Shown here in pieces: positions 26,701 through 36,768 of a DNA stretch of 64,000 nt. Made by a program: the position numbers and the translations under genes. Numbering within the stretch: position 1 is the first letter of the stretch; each line of letters starts with the position of its first letter. The stretch is taken from NCBI RefSeq assembly GCF_000425065.1, contig NZ_AULB01000003.1:575173-639172 (forward strand), in the 5' to 3' direction. Source of the DNA: Actinomadura rifamycini DSM 43936. GTDB lineage: Bacteria; Actinomycetota; Actinomycetes; Streptosporangiales; Streptosporangiaceae. Below the pieces are notes generated by a model. It had not been told where the DNA came from. It did no database searches and saw only the letters and a program-made list of their open reading frames with translations.

Positions 26701-27832
26701 CGGGCCCGGCCCGGCCGGGGACCGGGACGACGGCCTCGATCGTCGTGCCGCCCCCGGGCCGGCTCGTCACCGTGACCCGCCCGCCGAGCAGCTCGGCGCG
26801 CTCGGTCATGCCGCGCAGCCCGTAGGAGTCGGGACGGCGGCCCGGCGCGAAGACGTCCCGGATGGAGAAGCCGACGCCGTCGTCGGCGACCGTCAGCCGC
26901 ACCCGGTCGCCGAAGTGCTCCAGCAGCAGGTCGACGCAGGAGGCGGACGCGTGCCGCAGGCTGTTGCCGACGGCCTCCTGCGCGATCCGGTACAGGGCCG
27001 TCTGCACGTGGTCGGGCAGCGCGTCCTCCAGTTCGCCCTCGACGGTGACGGTCACGTCGAGGGGGCGCCCGGACGGCCCCGGGCCGTCCCCCGCCTCGCG
27101 GGCGAGGGTCGCGAGCGCCGCCGACAGGCCCAGGTCGTCCAGGACGGGCGGGCGCAGGCCCCCGACCGCCGCGCGGGTCTCGGCCGCCGCCAGCTCGCAC
27201 AGCGACCGCGCCATCATGATCTGCGCGAGGCTCTCGGGATGGTGCTCGGGCAGCGCCCGCTCGGCCGCCGACAGGTGGAACCCGAGGCCCGCGAGCCGCT
27301 GCGCGATCCCGTCGTGGATCTCCCGGCTGAGCCGCGACCGCTCGGCCTCCTGCGCCTCGACGGCGCGTTCCGCGAACCGCTCGGCGGCCTGCTCGCGCTC
27401 GCGGGCCGCGCGCAGCCGGCGGCACGAGCACAGGACGGGCGCGAACAGCTCGGCGAGCGCCGCGACCAGCGCGACGTCCTCCGGCGGGGCCGGCCCGGCG
27501 GACCGGACGTCCAGCACCGCGATGACCGAGCCGCCGCTGTGCATCGGGACGGCCGCGCCCCTGCCGTCCGCGTGCGCGCGCGCCCGTCCGTGGGCCGCCG
27601 CCCGCCCGACGTCCCCTTCGCCCAGGGGGACGGAGCGTCCGGCGCACTCCAGGAAGCGGCCGTCGTCGTCCAGGACGTAGACGTCGCAGAACGTCAGCGC
27701 GCGCGCCGACCGGACGACGAGCCCGGCGAGGTCGTCCGCCAGTCGCGGAAGCCCGCGGTCGGAGCAGGCGACCTCGACGATCCGGACGAGCAGGTCGGAG
27801 CCGCGCCCGGCCAGCGTGTCCGGGACGGTCAC
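26615..27832 (-). CDS. Sensor histidine kinase, NarL-partner type
   Basis: The 405-residue kinase has an N-terminal GAF-like sensor domain (FCDVYVLDDDGRFLECAG; GGSVIAVLDVRSA) without membrane helices, a HisKA_3 phosphoacceptor (LSREIHDGIAQRLAGLG, His near 173) and an HATPase domain (VADDGVGFSI, SYGLRGMTERAELLGG). It starts at a GTG inside the regulator's stop. The last 35 residues are Pro/Ala/Arg-rich and run 86 bases into the convergent dehydrogenase gene, suggesting loss of an earlier stop. Confidence 0.85.
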   Translation of the reverse strand: MTVPDTLAGRGSDLLVRIVEVACSDRGLPRLADDLAGLVVRSARALTFCDVYVLDDDGRFLECAGRSVPLGEGDVGRAAAHGRARAHADGRGAAVPMHSGGSVIAVLDVRSAGPAPPEDVALVAALAELFAPVLCSCRRLRAAREREQAAERFAERAVEAQEAERSRLSREIHDGIAQRLAGLGFHLSAAERALPEHHPESLAQIMMARSLCELAAAETRAAVGGLRPPVLDDLGLSAALATLAREAGDGPGPSGRPLDVTVTVEGELEDALPDHVQTALYRIAQEAVGNSLRHASASCVDLLLEHFGDRVRLTVADDGVGFSIRDVFAPGRRPDSYGLRGMTERAELLGGRVTVTSRPGGGTTIEAVVPVPGRAGPATGRSAPGTQAPPGRAAPAARPPSRRPS

Positions 27833-28485
27833 CGGAACAGGCCCTCGCGCAGCGCGACCGCGATCGCCGCCGACCGGTCGGCCACCTCCAGCTTGCGGTA
27901 CAGCGCGCGCAGGTGGCTCTTGACCGTCTCCTCGCTCAGCACGAGCCGGGACGCGATCGCCTTGTTCGACAGCCCGCCGACCAGCAGCGACAGCACCTCG
28001 CTCTCGCGCTGGGTGAGGCCCCGGTCGGCGCCCGGCCAGAACTCGCCGCGGGTCAGCCGGGCCGCCGTCACCGCCATCCGCCCCGCGAGCGTGGGGTCGA
28101 CGACGGTCTCGCCCTGCGCGACCTCCTCCAGCCGCCGCACCAGCTCCGGCCCGTCCACCCGTTTCAGCAGGTAGCCGCCGGCCCCGGCGCGCAGCGCCTC
28201 GAAGACGTACTGCTCGTCGTCGTACACCGACAGGAACACCACGCGCACCTCGGGGACCCGGCCGGTGAGCTGCCGGCACAGGTCGAGCCCGCTCTCCGGG
28301 CCGAGCCGGACGTCCAGCAGCACGACGTCCGGGCGGAGCGCGGCGACCAGCCGGGTCGCCTCCGCGCCCGTCCCGGCCTGCCCGACGACGCGCACGCGGC
28401 CGGAGAACCCGGCCAGCATCGCCTGCAATCCGGCCAGGATCATCTCGTGGTCGTCGACCAGGACGACGCGTACGGGGGCGCTCAT
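27829..28485 (-). CDS. NarL/FixJ-family response regulator
   Basis: The 218-residue protein has a receiver domain with DD at 11-12 and phosphoacceptor Asp58 (VVLLDVRLG), conserved Lys in YLLKR, and a C-terminal LuxR helix-turn-helix (LTQRESEVLSLLVGGLSNKA). Partner of the kinase encoded downstream with a 4-base overlap. Its location between RuBisCO and phosphoribulokinase genes allows, but does not prove, a role in carbon-fixation control. Confidence 0.9.
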   Translation of the reverse strand: MSAPVRVVLVDDHEMILAGLQAMLAGFSGRVRVVGQAGTGAEATRLVAALRPDVVLLDVRLGPESGLDLCRQLTGRVPEVRVVFLSVYDDEQYVFEALRAGAGGYLLKRVDGPELVRRLEEVAQGETVVDPTLAGRMAVTAARLTRGEFWPGADRGLTQRESEVLSLLVGGLSNKAIASRLVLSEETVKSHLRALYRKLEVADRSAAIAVALREGLFR

Positions 28486-28644
28486 CCCGGCACGATAACA
28501 ACCGGAAGCTACTCGCCAGTAGCCCCCGGGGCGGCCCCGTTCCGGCGTCTCACCCGCGCTCTCCCCTGATTGGGGGAAGCGGCCACGGGACGTCCAGCAT
28601 AATCTTCATGGCGAAAACTGAATTTCGCAGGACGGAGGAGCGAG

Positions 28645-29613
28645 GTGCCCCATCGGATCGTGCATATGCTCCGGGCGCGCGGCTCGGGCCGCCGCCCCGT
28701 CATGCTCGCCATCGCCGGGGACAGCGCGGCGGGCAAGACCACTCTCACGCGGGGGCTTGTGCAGTGCCTGGGGGCCGACCGGATGACCGCGGTCTGCGTG
28801 GACGACTACCACCGCTACGACCGCGAGGAGCGCGCCGGCAAACCCTTCACGGCGCTGCACCCCGACTGCAACCACATCGACATCATGGAGCAGCACCTGC
28901 AGCTCCTGTCGATGGGCGAACCGATCCTCAAGCCCGTGTACGACCACTCCACCGGACGGCTCGTCCGGCCGGAACCGGTCGAGCCGCGCGACTTCGTGAT
29001 CGTCGAGGGGCTGCTCCCCCTGCACACCCGCCTCGCCCGCGCCTGCTTCGACATCACCGTCTACCTCGACCCGCCCGAACCGCTGCGGCACTCCTGGAAG
29101 ATCGCGCGCGACTGCGAGAAGCGCGGCTACTCCCCCGACCAGGTTCGCGCCGAACTGGACCGCCGCGAGCCCGAGAGCGCCGCCTACATCCGCCCCCAGC
29201 GCAAGCACGCCGACATCGTCGTCCGGTTCGCGCCCGTCGCGGGCCGCGTCGACCCGCCCGGCACCCCGCTGTCGGCCGAACTGCTGCTGCGCCCGACGAT
29301 CGACCACCCCGAGCTGACCGGCGTCCTCGACGCCGAACCCGGCGCCGGGACGGCCATGCACCTGCGGCTGCACCGCGACACCGACGGCCGCCCCGTGGAC
29401 GCCCTGCACGTGCACGGGTACGTCTCGCCCGAGGAGTCGCAGGTCGTCAAGAAGGCCATCTGGGCGCGGCTCGGCGCCCGCGCCGGCGACGGCCTCGTCG
29501 ACCCGGACGCCCTCGGCCGGCTCGGCGGCGCCGGCACCAGCGACCCGCTCGCGATCACCCAGCTGCTCCTGCTCTACCACCTGCTCGACGCGGACCACCG
29601 CCAAGCCGCCTGA
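28645..29613 (+). CDS. prk: Phosphoribulokinase
   Basis: The 322-residue kinase makes ribulose-1,5-bisphosphate, the RuBisCO substrate. It has P-loop GDSAAGKTT (25-33), VDDYHRYDREER with the base-carrying Asp pair, and PVYDHSTGRL and VIVEGLLPLH typical of the cyanobacterial/plant-like class rather than the short proteobacterial octameric one. The C-terminal ADPH-like domain (HLRLHRDTDGRPVDALHVHG) may be regulatory. GGACGGAGGAGCGAGG precedes the GTG. Separated from rbcL by 4.5 kb. Confidence 0.9.
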   Translation: MPHRIVHMLRARGSGRRPVMLAIAGDSAAGKTTLTRGLVQCLGADRMTAVCVDDYHRYDREERAGKPFTALHPDCNHIDIMEQHLQLLSMGEPILKPVYDHSTGRLVRPEPVEPRDFVIVEGLLPLHTRLARACFDITVYLDPPEPLRHSWKIARDCEKRGYSPDQVRAELDRREPESAAYIRPQRKHADIVVRFAPVAGRVDPPGTPLSAELLLRPTIDHPELTGVLDAEPGAGTAMHLRLHRDTDGRPVDALHVHGYVSPEESQVVKKAIWARLGARAGDGLVDPDALGRLGGAGTSDPLAITQLLLLYHLLDADHRQAA

Positions 29614-29847
29614 ACCGTAGAGTTCGGGCTCCGCGGACGCGCGGGGAGGCCCCGGGGCTTCGGACCTGTGCCCCGGGCCGCGCGGCGCGGCGGCCGGGAG
29701 GGCGCCCAGCGGGCGCACGGCGCCCTCCCGGCCTATCCACGGCCCGGTCCACGGGCTCGCGTCCACGCCTCGCGCAGGCGGCCGCGGGCGGCCGGAACCG
29801 GACGTCCGGCCGGTGCTCCGCTCCGGTGCCGAACGGGACCGTGCGGG

Positions 29848-30186
29848 TCAGCCCGCCGGGCCCCGGCTGAGGACCCGGCTCAGCGCGGCCGCGACCTCCG
29901 CCGACAGGTCCCGCTCGTCCGCCCCGCCGGGCGCGCCCGCGCGGACGAGATCGTCCCGGACGGCCTCGCGGGTGTGGCCGCAGTCGCGGCACTCCACCTC
30001 GCCCAGCCGGCACACCAGCGCGGCCGACTCGCACGCGGTGCAGCGGTCGAGTCCGTCCGCCCAGCCGTGGACGGACTGGCAGCCGGGGCAGACCAGGACC
30101 TGGCGGTCCGCCCGGACCCCGCGCCGCCACGGGCTCGCGCCCCGCACGGGATCGGTCTGCCGCGCCCCGCAGCTGAAGCAGGGCAT
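29848..30186 (-). CDS. Zinc-ribbon protein of unknown function
   Basis: The 112-residue protein has several cysteine pairs: CFSCGARQTD, VCPGCQSVHGW, CTACESA and CRDCGH, making two probable zinc ribbons, followed by a helical C-terminus (LSAEVAAALSRVLSRG). A likely small nucleic-acid- or protein-binding factor; no family recognised. ACCTCCA on the plus strand is its ribosome binding site complement. Confidence 0.65.
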   Translation of the reverse strand: MPCFSCGARQTDPVRGASPWRRGVRADRQVLVCPGCQSVHGWADGLDRCTACESAALVCRLGEVECRDCGHTREAVRDDLVRAGAPGGADERDLSAEVAAALSRVLSRGPAG

Positions 30187-30245
30187 CACACCTCCAGGGG
30201 TGCGGGGGCCGGTTCCGGCCACCTGTCCGGAACCGGCCCGTTCGC

Positions 30246-30704
30246 TCAGAGACCGGCGAGCGCCTTGCGGTACTCGTCGATGTCGCGCGCGTCCGGGATG
30301 GCGTTCTCCACCTTCCACCGGACGACGCCCTCGGTGTCGATGATGAAGGTCCCGCGCGTGGCGAGGCCCTTCTCCTCGTCGAACACCCCGTAGCGCTGTG
30401 CGACCCCGCCGTGCGGCCAGAAGTCCGCGAGCAGCGGGAACTGGTACTTCTCCTGGTCGGCCCAGGCGCGCAGCGCGAACATCGAGTCCACCGACACGGC
30501 CAGGACCTGCACGTCGTCCCCGCCCAGCGTGGGCAGCTCGTCCCTGATCTCGCACAGCTCACCGGTGCAGACGCCGCTGAACGCCAGGGGGTAGAACACC
30601 AGGACGACGTTCTTGCGTCCCCGGAAGTCCGACAGCTTCACCGGCGTCCCGTGCTGGTCCTTCAGTTCGAAGTCCGGGGCGCCGTCGCCTACCTCAACCG
30701 CCAA
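30246..30704 (-). CDS. ahpE: Peroxiredoxin, AhpE-like
   Basis: The 152-residue protein reads [20 protein letters not shown] and has the peroxidatic site [18 protein letters not shown] (Cys46, with Cys51 nearby). It reduces peroxides in the cytoplasm. The TTG at 30704 is chosen because AGGAG lies 5 bases upstream and the protein then matches AhpE length; a GTG 6 bases earlier collides with the ribosome binding site. Position beside DUF3052 and aceE matches mycobacterial gene order. Confidence 0.88.
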   Translation of the reverse strand: MAVEVGDGAPDFELKDQHGTPVKLSDFRGRKNVVLVFYPLAFSGVCTGELCEIRDELPTLGGDDVQVLAVSVDSMFALRAWADQEKYQFPLLADFWPHGGVAQRYGVFDEEKGLATRGTFIIDTEGVVRWKVENAIPDARDIDEYRKALAGL

Positions 30705-30710
30705 AGCCAC

Positions 30711-31012
30711 TCCTGTTTGTTTGCAAGACCCTCGGCGTCGGGCCCTGGGGCCCTCCTTCATCGGGCCTTGCGTGCGATTGCTGCATCGCTCCGACTCGCC
30801 CCAGGGGCTCGCTGGGCGACCAGGTTCTCGCTCCGCTCGCTTTCCGCCCCCGGCCTTGCCTTCGGACGCGATCGCAGTGCTTCCCGTCCGCTCCGGCCGG
30901 GATGTGGGCTGAGGTCTTGTCCGGAGGTCCTTCGGCGAGTCGTGAACGACTCTACGGTAAGGCACCCGGGCAGAGCGGTAGCGCGCGCCCCGGCTTCCGG
31001 CGGGACGGCTGA
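30711..31012. other. Intergenic region without gene
   Basis: About 300 bases between ahpE and the DUF3052 terminator. It holds several small GC palindromes (for example GAGTCGTGAACGACTC) and no tRNA cloverleaf or convincing reading frame. It probably contains the ahpE promoter near 30711-30760. Confidence 0.4.
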
Positions 31013-31037
31013 GGGACGGGCGGCGTGCGCCCGTCCC
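31013..31037 (-). terminator. Terminator hairpin of the DUF3052 gene
   Basis: A 9-bp stem, GGGACGGGC (31013-31021) with GCCCGTCCC (31029-31037), lies 9 bases after the stop of the minus-strand gene. Confidence 0.65.
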
Positions 31038-31045
31038 CCGCGCGT

Positions 31046-31477
31046 CTACTTCCCTTTGACCTTGGGCGCGGCGAGCCTCGTCCCCGACCATTCCTTGCCG
31101 GCGCTGAGGCTGCGCGACTGGGACAGGCCGGCCGTGGTGGCCGCCTCGCCGATGTCGCTGGGCTCCACGTGGCCCTCGCGTCCCGCCTTGGGCGTCAGCA
31201 GCCAGATGTCGCCGCCGCTGGTGAGGGGGACCATCGCGTCGGTCAGGCCCTCGAACAGGTCGCCGTCGTCCTCGCGCCACCACAGCAGCACGATGTCGAC
31301 CACGTCGTCGTAGTCCTCGTCGACCAGCTCGTTCCCCGTGACGGCCTCGACGGAGTCGCGGAGCTCCTCGTCCACGTCGTCGTCGTAGCCGATCTCCTGC
31401 ACCACCTGGCCCGCCTTCAGGCCGAGCCGTTCGGCCAGGCTGCGCTCAGACTGCGCCTGACCCGCGGTCGCGCTCAC
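31046..31477 (-). CDS. DUF3052 family protein
   Basis: The 143-residue protein ([60 protein letters not shown]) is the conserved actinobacterial DUF3052 protein found beside AhpE and AceE. It is acidic and cytoplasmic, of unknown function. The GTG start follows GGGAGGAC. Conserved placement hints at a link to pyruvate metabolism or redox stress. Confidence 0.85.
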   Translation of the reverse strand: MSATAGQAQSERSLAERLGLKAGQVVQEIGYDDDVDEELRDSVEAVTGNELVDEDYDDVVDIVLLWWREDDGDLFEGLTDAMVPLTSGGDIWLLTPKAGREGHVEPSDIGEAATTAGLSQSRSLSAGKEWSGTRLAAPKVKGK

Positions 31478-31722
31478 GAAAGTCCTCCCATGTCGTTCGT
31501 CCGCACGGTGCTCCGTGCACCTGTGCACATCTCCTGTACGGCCCCCCGGAGCGGGCGGCCCGTCCGCACCTGTGCGGTGTTTGCGGGACAGTCCACACAA
31601 GGGTGGGCCCCTAGCGCAAGTGTCTTCACGGCATTTGGCGCCCTCATTGGGCCGATGCCGGAATCGGCCGTCACGATGCGGCCACCGAGGGTGTGGTTCG
31701 AGCCCGTTTCTTGATACAACCG

Positions 31723-32130
31723 TCAACCCCTGAGGAAGGACAACCGGACCTGGCGGTCGGGGTTGTCGACGTTGAGGTCCACCAGTGCGATCGACTGCCA
31801 CGTGCCGAGCGCGAGGCGCCCGGCCAGGACCGGGACGGTCGCGTAGGGCGGGACGAGCCCGGGCATGACGTGCGACCTGCCGTGGCCGCGCGACCCGTGG
31901 GCGTGGCGCCACCGGTCGTCCGCGGGCAGCAGGTCGCCGAGCGCGGCGAGCAGGTCGTCGTCGCTGCCCGCCCCCAGTTCGATGAGCGCGACGCCGGCGG
32001 TGGCGTGCGGCACGAAGACGTGCAGCAGCCCGTCGCCGCCGGCGTCGGCCGCGAACCTCTGGCATTCCGCCGTGATGTCGTGCACGGCCTCCTTCGATCC
32101 GGTGGACACCCGGATCACGGTGCTCTCCAT
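31723..32130 (-). CDS. YjbQ/UPF0047 family protein
   Basis: The 135-residue protein has the family core HVFVPHATAGVALIELG, HGSRGHGRSHVMPGLVPP and LALGTWQSIALVDLN. Members assemble as trimers with a conserved His cluster (here His42, and the two in HGRSH) and show thiamin phosphate synthase side activity. The true substrate is uncertain. Monocistronic. Confidence 0.9.
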   Translation of the reverse strand: MESTVIRVSTGSKEAVHDITAECQRFAADAGGDGLLHVFVPHATAGVALIELGAGSDDDLLAALGDLLPADDRWRHAHGSRGHGRSHVMPGLVPPYATVPVLAGRLALGTWQSIALVDLNVDNPDRQVRLSFLRG

Positions 32131-32196
32131 GGCATCGGGTCTACCCCATCGGCGGCGCGGGACCCGTCCGGCCCCGCACCGTCGCTCCCGTTCCCC

Positions 32197-32400
32197 TCAG
32201 CGGGACGCCGTGTGCGCCTCGCGGCGCTCGATGACGGCGTCGGGCCCCGGGAAGACGAGGGTCTCGTGCCCGTCATCGAAGCGGACGAGGTAGGGCGGGC
32301 CGCCGTCGTCGCCGCGCACTTCGATGATCTCGCCCGCCCGCTCCGGCATCCCGACGATCTTGCCGTGGACGTGCAGCTTGTCTCCGATGCGTCCGTTCAT
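32197..32400 (-). CDS. DUF1918 family protein
   Basis: A 67-residue SH3-like small protein: [20 protein letters not shown], then [20 protein letters not shown]. This is the compact DUF1918 fold common in actinobacteria, role unknown. GGGGAGAC precedes the ATG. Confidence 0.85.
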   Translation of the reverse strand: MNGRIGDKLHVHGKIVGMPERAGEIIEVRGDDGGPPYLVRFDDGHETLVFPGPDAVIERREAHTASR

Positions 32401-32669
32401 GTCTCCCCCAAGTCACGGTCGCTTTTCCCGGCCTCCTACGTTCGTTCCCCGCCCGGACGGGCAATCTCACGAGGACGCGCAAAAAAACGCGTCGCCGATC
32501 CGGCCTGCGCCACGGCCGCGCGGGCAGCCGGTTACCGGACGGTAGAGATGCGTTAACCGTCGTGAGCGGCGACGATGGACGCGAATGCAGGCGACGAACA
32601 GTCGTGCGGAGACCGGCGGCCTCCGGCCGGGGTCTCACCAGCACAGACGGTAAGCACAGAGGGGACCCC

Positions 32670-35459
32670 GTGGCTTCCGGACGTCAACGCTACTCGATCA
32701 TCAGCGACGGCCTGCCGAGCCAGCTGCCCGACATCAACCCGGACGAGACCCGGGAGTGGCTGGAATCGCTGGACACGGTCATCAAGACCGAGGGCCGGGG
32801 CCGGGCCCGCTACGTCATGCTGCGGCTCCTGGAGCGGGCCCGCGAGCTGCAGGTCGGCGTGCCGGGCCTGCGCAGCACCGACTTCATCAACACGATCCCG
32901 CCGGAGCTGGAGCCCTGGTTCCCCGGCGACGAGCACGTCGAGCGCCGCATCCGCGCCTACATCCGGTGGAACGCCGCGATCATGGTGTCGCGCGCGAACC
33001 GCCCCGACATCGGCGTCGGCGGGCACATCGCCACGTACGCGTCGGCCGCGTCGCTGTACGAGGTGGGCTTCAACCACTTCTTCCGCGGCAAGGACCACGG
33101 CGAGTCCGGCGACCAGGTGTTCCTCCAGGGTCACGCCTCCCCCGGCATCTACGCGCGCGCCTACCTTGAGGGGCGGCTGCCCGAGGAGAAGCTGGACGGC
33201 TTCCGGCAGGAGCAGTCGCACCCCGGCGGCGGGCTGTCGTCCTACCCGCACCCCCGGCTGATGCCGGACTTCTGGGAGTTCCCCACGGTGTCCATGGGCC
33301 TCACCGCGATCGACGCGGTGTACCAGGCCCGGTTCAACCGCTACCTCTACAACCGCCGCATCAAGGACACGTCGCGCTCGCACGTGTGGGCGTTCCTCGG
33401 CGACGGCGAGATGGGCGAGCCCGAGTCGCTCGGCGCGATCGGCCTGGCCGCCCGCGAGGAGCTCGACAACCTCACGTTCGTCGTCAACTGCAACCTCCAG
33501 CAGCTCGACGGCCCGGTACGCGGCAACGGCAAGATCATCCAGGAGCTCGAGTCGTTCTTCCGCGGCGCCGGCTGGAACGTCATCAAGGTCATCTGGGGCC
33601 GCGACTGGGACCCGCTGCTCGCGCAGGACGTCGACGGCGCGCTCGTCAACAAGATGAACACGACGCCCGACGGCCAGTTCCAGACGTTCAGCGTCGAGTC
33701 GGGCTCGTACATCCGGGAGAAGTTCTTCGGCGACGACCCCCGGCTGCGCAAGATCGTCCAGGACCTGACGGACGACGACCTGCGCAAGCTGTCGCGCGGC
33801 GGGCACGACTACCGGAAGGTGTACGCGGCGTTCAAGGCGGCCCGCGAGCACGTCGGCCAGCCGACGGTGATCCTGGCGCACACGATCAAGGGCTGGACGC
33901 TCGGCTCCGACTTCGAGGCGCGCAACGCCACGCACCAGATGAAGAAGCTCACCAAGGCCGAGCTGAAGGAGTTCCGCGACCGCCTCTACCTGGACATCCC
34001 GGACTCCGCGCTCGAGCAGCCGCTGCCGCCCTACTACCACCCGGGCGAGGACTCCGACGAGATCCAGTACATGCGCGAGCGCCGCGCGGCCCTCGGCGGG
34101 TTCCTGCCGAAGCGCGTCGTGCGGGCCAAGCCGCTGAAGCTCCCCGGCGACCCGGTGTACGCCGAACTGAAGAAGGGGTCCGGCAAGCAGAACGTGGCGA
34201 CGACGATGGCGTTCGTCCGGCTGCTCAAGGACCTCATCAAGGACGAGAACATCGGCGCCCGGTTCGTCCCGATCGCCCCGGACGAGTACCGCACGTTCGG
34301 CATGGACTCGCTGTTCCCGACGTCCAAGATCTACTCGCCGCACGGGCAGACCTACGACGCGGTGGACCGGAAGCTGCTGCTGTCGTACAAGGAGTCCGAG
34401 AGCGGGCAGATGCTGCACGAGGGCATCAGCGAGGCCGGGTCGATGGCCTCGACGATCGCCGCGGGCACGTCCTACGCGACGCACGGCGAGCACATGATCC
34501 CCGTCTACATCTTCTACTCGATGTTCGGGTTCCAGCGGACCGGCGACCAGATGTGGGCGCTCGGCGACCAGATGGGCCGCGGGTTCCTGCTCGGCGCCAC
34601 CGCCGGCCGCACCACCCTCACCGGCGAGGGGCTCCAGCACGCCGACGGCCACTCCCCGCTGCTCGCGGCGACGAACCCCGCGTGCGTCCACTACGACCCG
34701 ACCTGGTCGTTCGAGCTGGCGTACATCACGCAGGACGCGCTGCGCCGCATGTACGGGACGTCCGAGGAGCACCCGGACGGCGAGGACGTCTTCTACTACC
34801 TCACCGTCTACAACGAGCCCTACCAGCAGCCCGCCGAGCCCGACGGCCTGGACGTCGCCGGGCTGCTCAAGGGCCTGTACCGGTACCGGTCCGCGCCGGA
34901 GACCGCCGCGGGCGACGGGCAGCCGCCGCGCGCGCAGATCCTCGCGTCCGGCGTCGGCGGCCGGTGGGCGCTGGAGGCGCAGCGGCTCCTCGCCGAGGAC
35001 TGGGGCGTCGCCGCGGACGTCTGGTCCGCGACCTCGTGGAACGAGCTGGCCCGCGAGGCCCGCGAGTGCGACGAGCACAACCTGCTGAACCCCGAGGGCG
35101 AGCAGCGCGTCCCGTACGTCACCCGCACCCTCGACGGCGTCGCGGGGCCGATCGTCGCGGTGTCGGACTTCGCCCGCGCCGTCCCCGACCAGATCGCCCC
35201 GTGGGTGAACGGCGACTACACGTCGCTCGGCACCGACGGCTTCGGGTTCTCCGACACCCGCGCCGCCGCCCGCCGGTTCTTCCACGTGGACGCGGCGTCG
35301 ATCGTCCTGGCCGTCCTCACCCGGCTCGTCCGGCAGGGCGAGGTCAAGCCGGAGACCCTCCCGCAGGCCATCGCGAAGTACCGGCTGAACGCGGAGGTCA
35401 GCGACGTGTTCGCGGGCGGCGCCGGCAGCGCCGAGAGCAACACCGGCGGCGAGAGCTAG
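32670..35459 (+). CDS. aceE: Pyruvate dehydrogenase E1 component, homodimeric
   Basis: The 929-residue enzyme decarboxylates pyruvate with thiamin diphosphate and acetylates the E2 lipoyl domain. The ThDP/Mg motif is [10 protein letters not shown]...[26 protein letters not shown] and HTIKGWTLG and the C-terminal half ([20 protein letters not shown]) are typical AceE. Length is standard for the homodimeric class. AGAGGGGA precedes the GTG. E2 and E3 genes are not in the window, as usual in actinobacteria. Confidence 0.96.
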   Translation: MASGRQRYSIISDGLPSQLPDINPDETREWLESLDTVIKTEGRGRARYVMLRLLERARELQVGVPGLRSTDFINTIPPELEPWFPGDEHVERRIRAYIRWNAAIMVSRANRPDIGVGGHIATYASAASLYEVGFNHFFRGKDHGESGDQVFLQGHASPGIYARAYLEGRLPEEKLDGFRQEQSHPGGGLSSYPHPRLMPDFWEFPTVSMGLTAIDAVYQARFNRYLYNRRIKDTSRSHVWAFLGDGEMGEPESLGAIGLAAREELDNLTFVVNCNLQQLDGPVRGNGKIIQELESFFRGAGWNVIKVIWGRDWDPLLAQDVDGALVNKMNTTPDGQFQTFSVESGSYIREKFFGDDPRLRKIVQDLTDDDLRKLSRGGHDYRKVYAAFKAAREHVGQPTVILAHTIKGWTLGSDFEARNATHQMKKLTKAELKEFRDRLYLDIPDSALEQPLPPYYHPGEDSDEIQYMRERRAALGGFLPKRVVRAKPLKLPGDPVYAELKKGSGKQNVATTMAFVRLLKDLIKDENIGARFVPIAPDEYRTFGMDSLFPTSKIYSPHGQTYDAVDRKLLLSYKESESGQMLHEGISEAGSMASTIAAGTSYATHGEHMIPVYIFYSMFGFQRTGDQMWALGDQMGRGFLLGATAGRTTLTGEGLQHADGHSPLLAATNPACVHYDPTWSFELAYITQDALRRMYGTSEEHPDGEDVFYYLTVYNEPYQQPAEPDGLDVAGLLKGLYRYRSAPETAAGDGQPPRAQILASGVGGRWALEAQRLLAEDWGVAADVWSATSWNELAREARECDEHNLLNPEGEQRVPYVTRTLDGVAGPIVAVSDFARAVPDQIAPWVNGDYTSLGTDGFGFSDTRAAARRFFHVDAASIVLAVLTRLVRQGEVKPETLPQAIAKYRLNAEVSDVFAGGAGSAESNTGGES

Positions 35460-35526
35460 CCGGCCCGGGCGGGCGGCGCGCGAACGCGGAGGTGGGGGCC
35501 GCGTCCGCCGCCGCCCGGCGGCGTGC

Positions 35527-35916
35527 TCAGGGCGCCGGCGGCGTGAACACGCCGAACCGGTTGCCGGACGGGTCCTCCAGGTAGGCGAAGCGGAGGCCCC
35601 GCGCCGTCGCGGCCGTCGCCGCCGCCACCTTCCCGCCGCACTCCTCCGCACGCGCGCACGCCGCGTCGACGTCCTCGACCATGACGACGAACAGCGCGTG
35701 CGCCCCGCCCGCCCCGGGCTCGTGCGAGAGCCCGCCGCTCGGCGCGTCCGCGCCCGCGTAGCGGACCAGGTCGTACCCCTCGCTGCCGGGGAAGGCCGAG
35801 CCGGGGTCGGCGTCGAACCGCCAGCCGAACATGTCGCCGTAGAACCGGCGCGCCGCGTCCGGGGCGTCCGTGCCGATCTGGAACCACGCGACGGTGTTGA
35901 ACGCCGGAATCGCCAT
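35527..35916 (-). CDS. VOC/glyoxalase-fold protein
   Basis: The 129-residue protein shows two beta-alpha-beta-beta-beta modules: VAWFQIGTDAPDAARRFYGD...FGWRF and ALFVVMVEDVDAACARAEEC... FAYLEDPSGNRFGVF. Metal ligands are not fully evident, so it may be a binding protein rather than a glyoxalase. AGAGGAGGAAG selects the ATG at 35916. Confidence 0.85.
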   Translation of the reverse strand: MAIPAFNTVAWFQIGTDAPDAARRFYGDMFGWRFDADPGSAFPGSEGYDLVRYAGADAPSGGLSHEPGAGGAHALFVVMVEDVDAACARAEECGGKVAAATAATARGLRFAYLEDPSGNRFGVFTPPAP

Positions 35917-35986
35917 CGTCTTCCTCCTCTGTTCGGGTGACGCGCCCAGCTTCGAGCGCCCCGGCGACATCCCCCTGTCGGAGTTT

Positions 35987-36697
35987 TCAGACGAATTCGA
36001 GGCGGTGGGTGACGTAGTCGAGGGGGACGTCCTTGATCATGACGTCCTCGTACCGGCGCTCCGGCGCGGTCTCCTCCAGCAGGGCGGCGCGCCGGATCCG
36101 GTCGATGCGGAAGATCCGGGCCTCCCCCCGCAGCCGGCACCAGCCGATGAGGTACCAGCGCAGGGACGCGCAGGTGAACGCGACCGGCTCCACGTCGCGC
36201 TCGCTCGTCTCCCCGGCCCCGTTCACGTACCCGAGGCGGACGACGCGGCGCGCCGACACGGCCTCCTCCAGCACGGACGGGACGGACGTCGGCGCGTCGG
36301 CGCCGTGCGGCGTCAGGAACCGGACCCGGTCGGCCAGCTCCCGCGCGGACGCGCCGTCGTTCGCCGGCATCGCAGAGACGATCTTGTGCAGTGCGGTGCG
36401 GGCCGCGCGGGCGTACGGGGAGCCGTCGGCGCGGGCGAGGGTGATCGCGACGGCGACGGCCTCGGCGGGCGTGAAGTTGAGCGGCGGGAGGGTCCGCTCG
36501 GGGTCGAGCGTGTACCCGCCGCCCCGTCCGACGTCGGCGTAGATCGGGACGCCGGCCTGCTGCAGTGCGCCGATGTCGCGTTCGATCGTCCGCGTGCTGA
36601 CCTCGAAGCGCGCGGCCAGCTCGCGGGCGCTGACCCGGCGGGGCGCGCGGGCCCGCAGTTCCTCCACCAGTGCGTACAGGCGATCGGTCCGGTTCAC
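35987..36697 (-). CDS. YafY-type WYL-domain transcriptional regulator
   Basis: The 236-residue protein has an N-terminal HTH_11 winged helix (DRLYALVEELRARAPRRVSA, FEVSTRTIERDIGALQQAG) and a WYL domain (RDVEPVAFTCASLRWYLIGW, EARIFRIDRIRRA). WYL regulators sense nucleic acid or nucleotide ligands. It probably controls the neighbouring VOC gene or itself. Confidence 0.88.
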   Translation of the reverse strand: MNRTDRLYALVEELRARAPRRVSARELAARFEVSTRTIERDIGALQQAGVPIYADVGRGGGYTLDPERTLPPLNFTPAEAVAVAITLARADGSPYARAARTALHKIVSAMPANDGASARELADRVRFLTPHGADAPTSVPSVLEEAVSARRVVRLGYVNGAGETSERDVEPVAFTCASLRWYLIGWCRLRGEARIFRIDRIRRAALLEETAPERRYEDVMIKDVPLDYVTHRLEFV

Positions 36698-36768
36698 GCC
36701 GCGACCGTACGCCCCGCCACCGACATCCCGGCCCGCGTCCCGGCCCGCGCCGGGACGCCGGCCGGGGG

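Noticed and set aside
30711..31012. Possible RNA gene between ahpE and the DUF3052 gene
   Set aside because: Only short palindromes; no cloverleaf, no conserved RNA motif and no terminator on the matching strand.
32553..36140. 1195-residue frame antisense to aceE
   Set aside because: A shadow of the highly biased third codon positions of aceE; low-complexity Arg/Val/Leu/Asp sequence and no domain, while aceE is certain.
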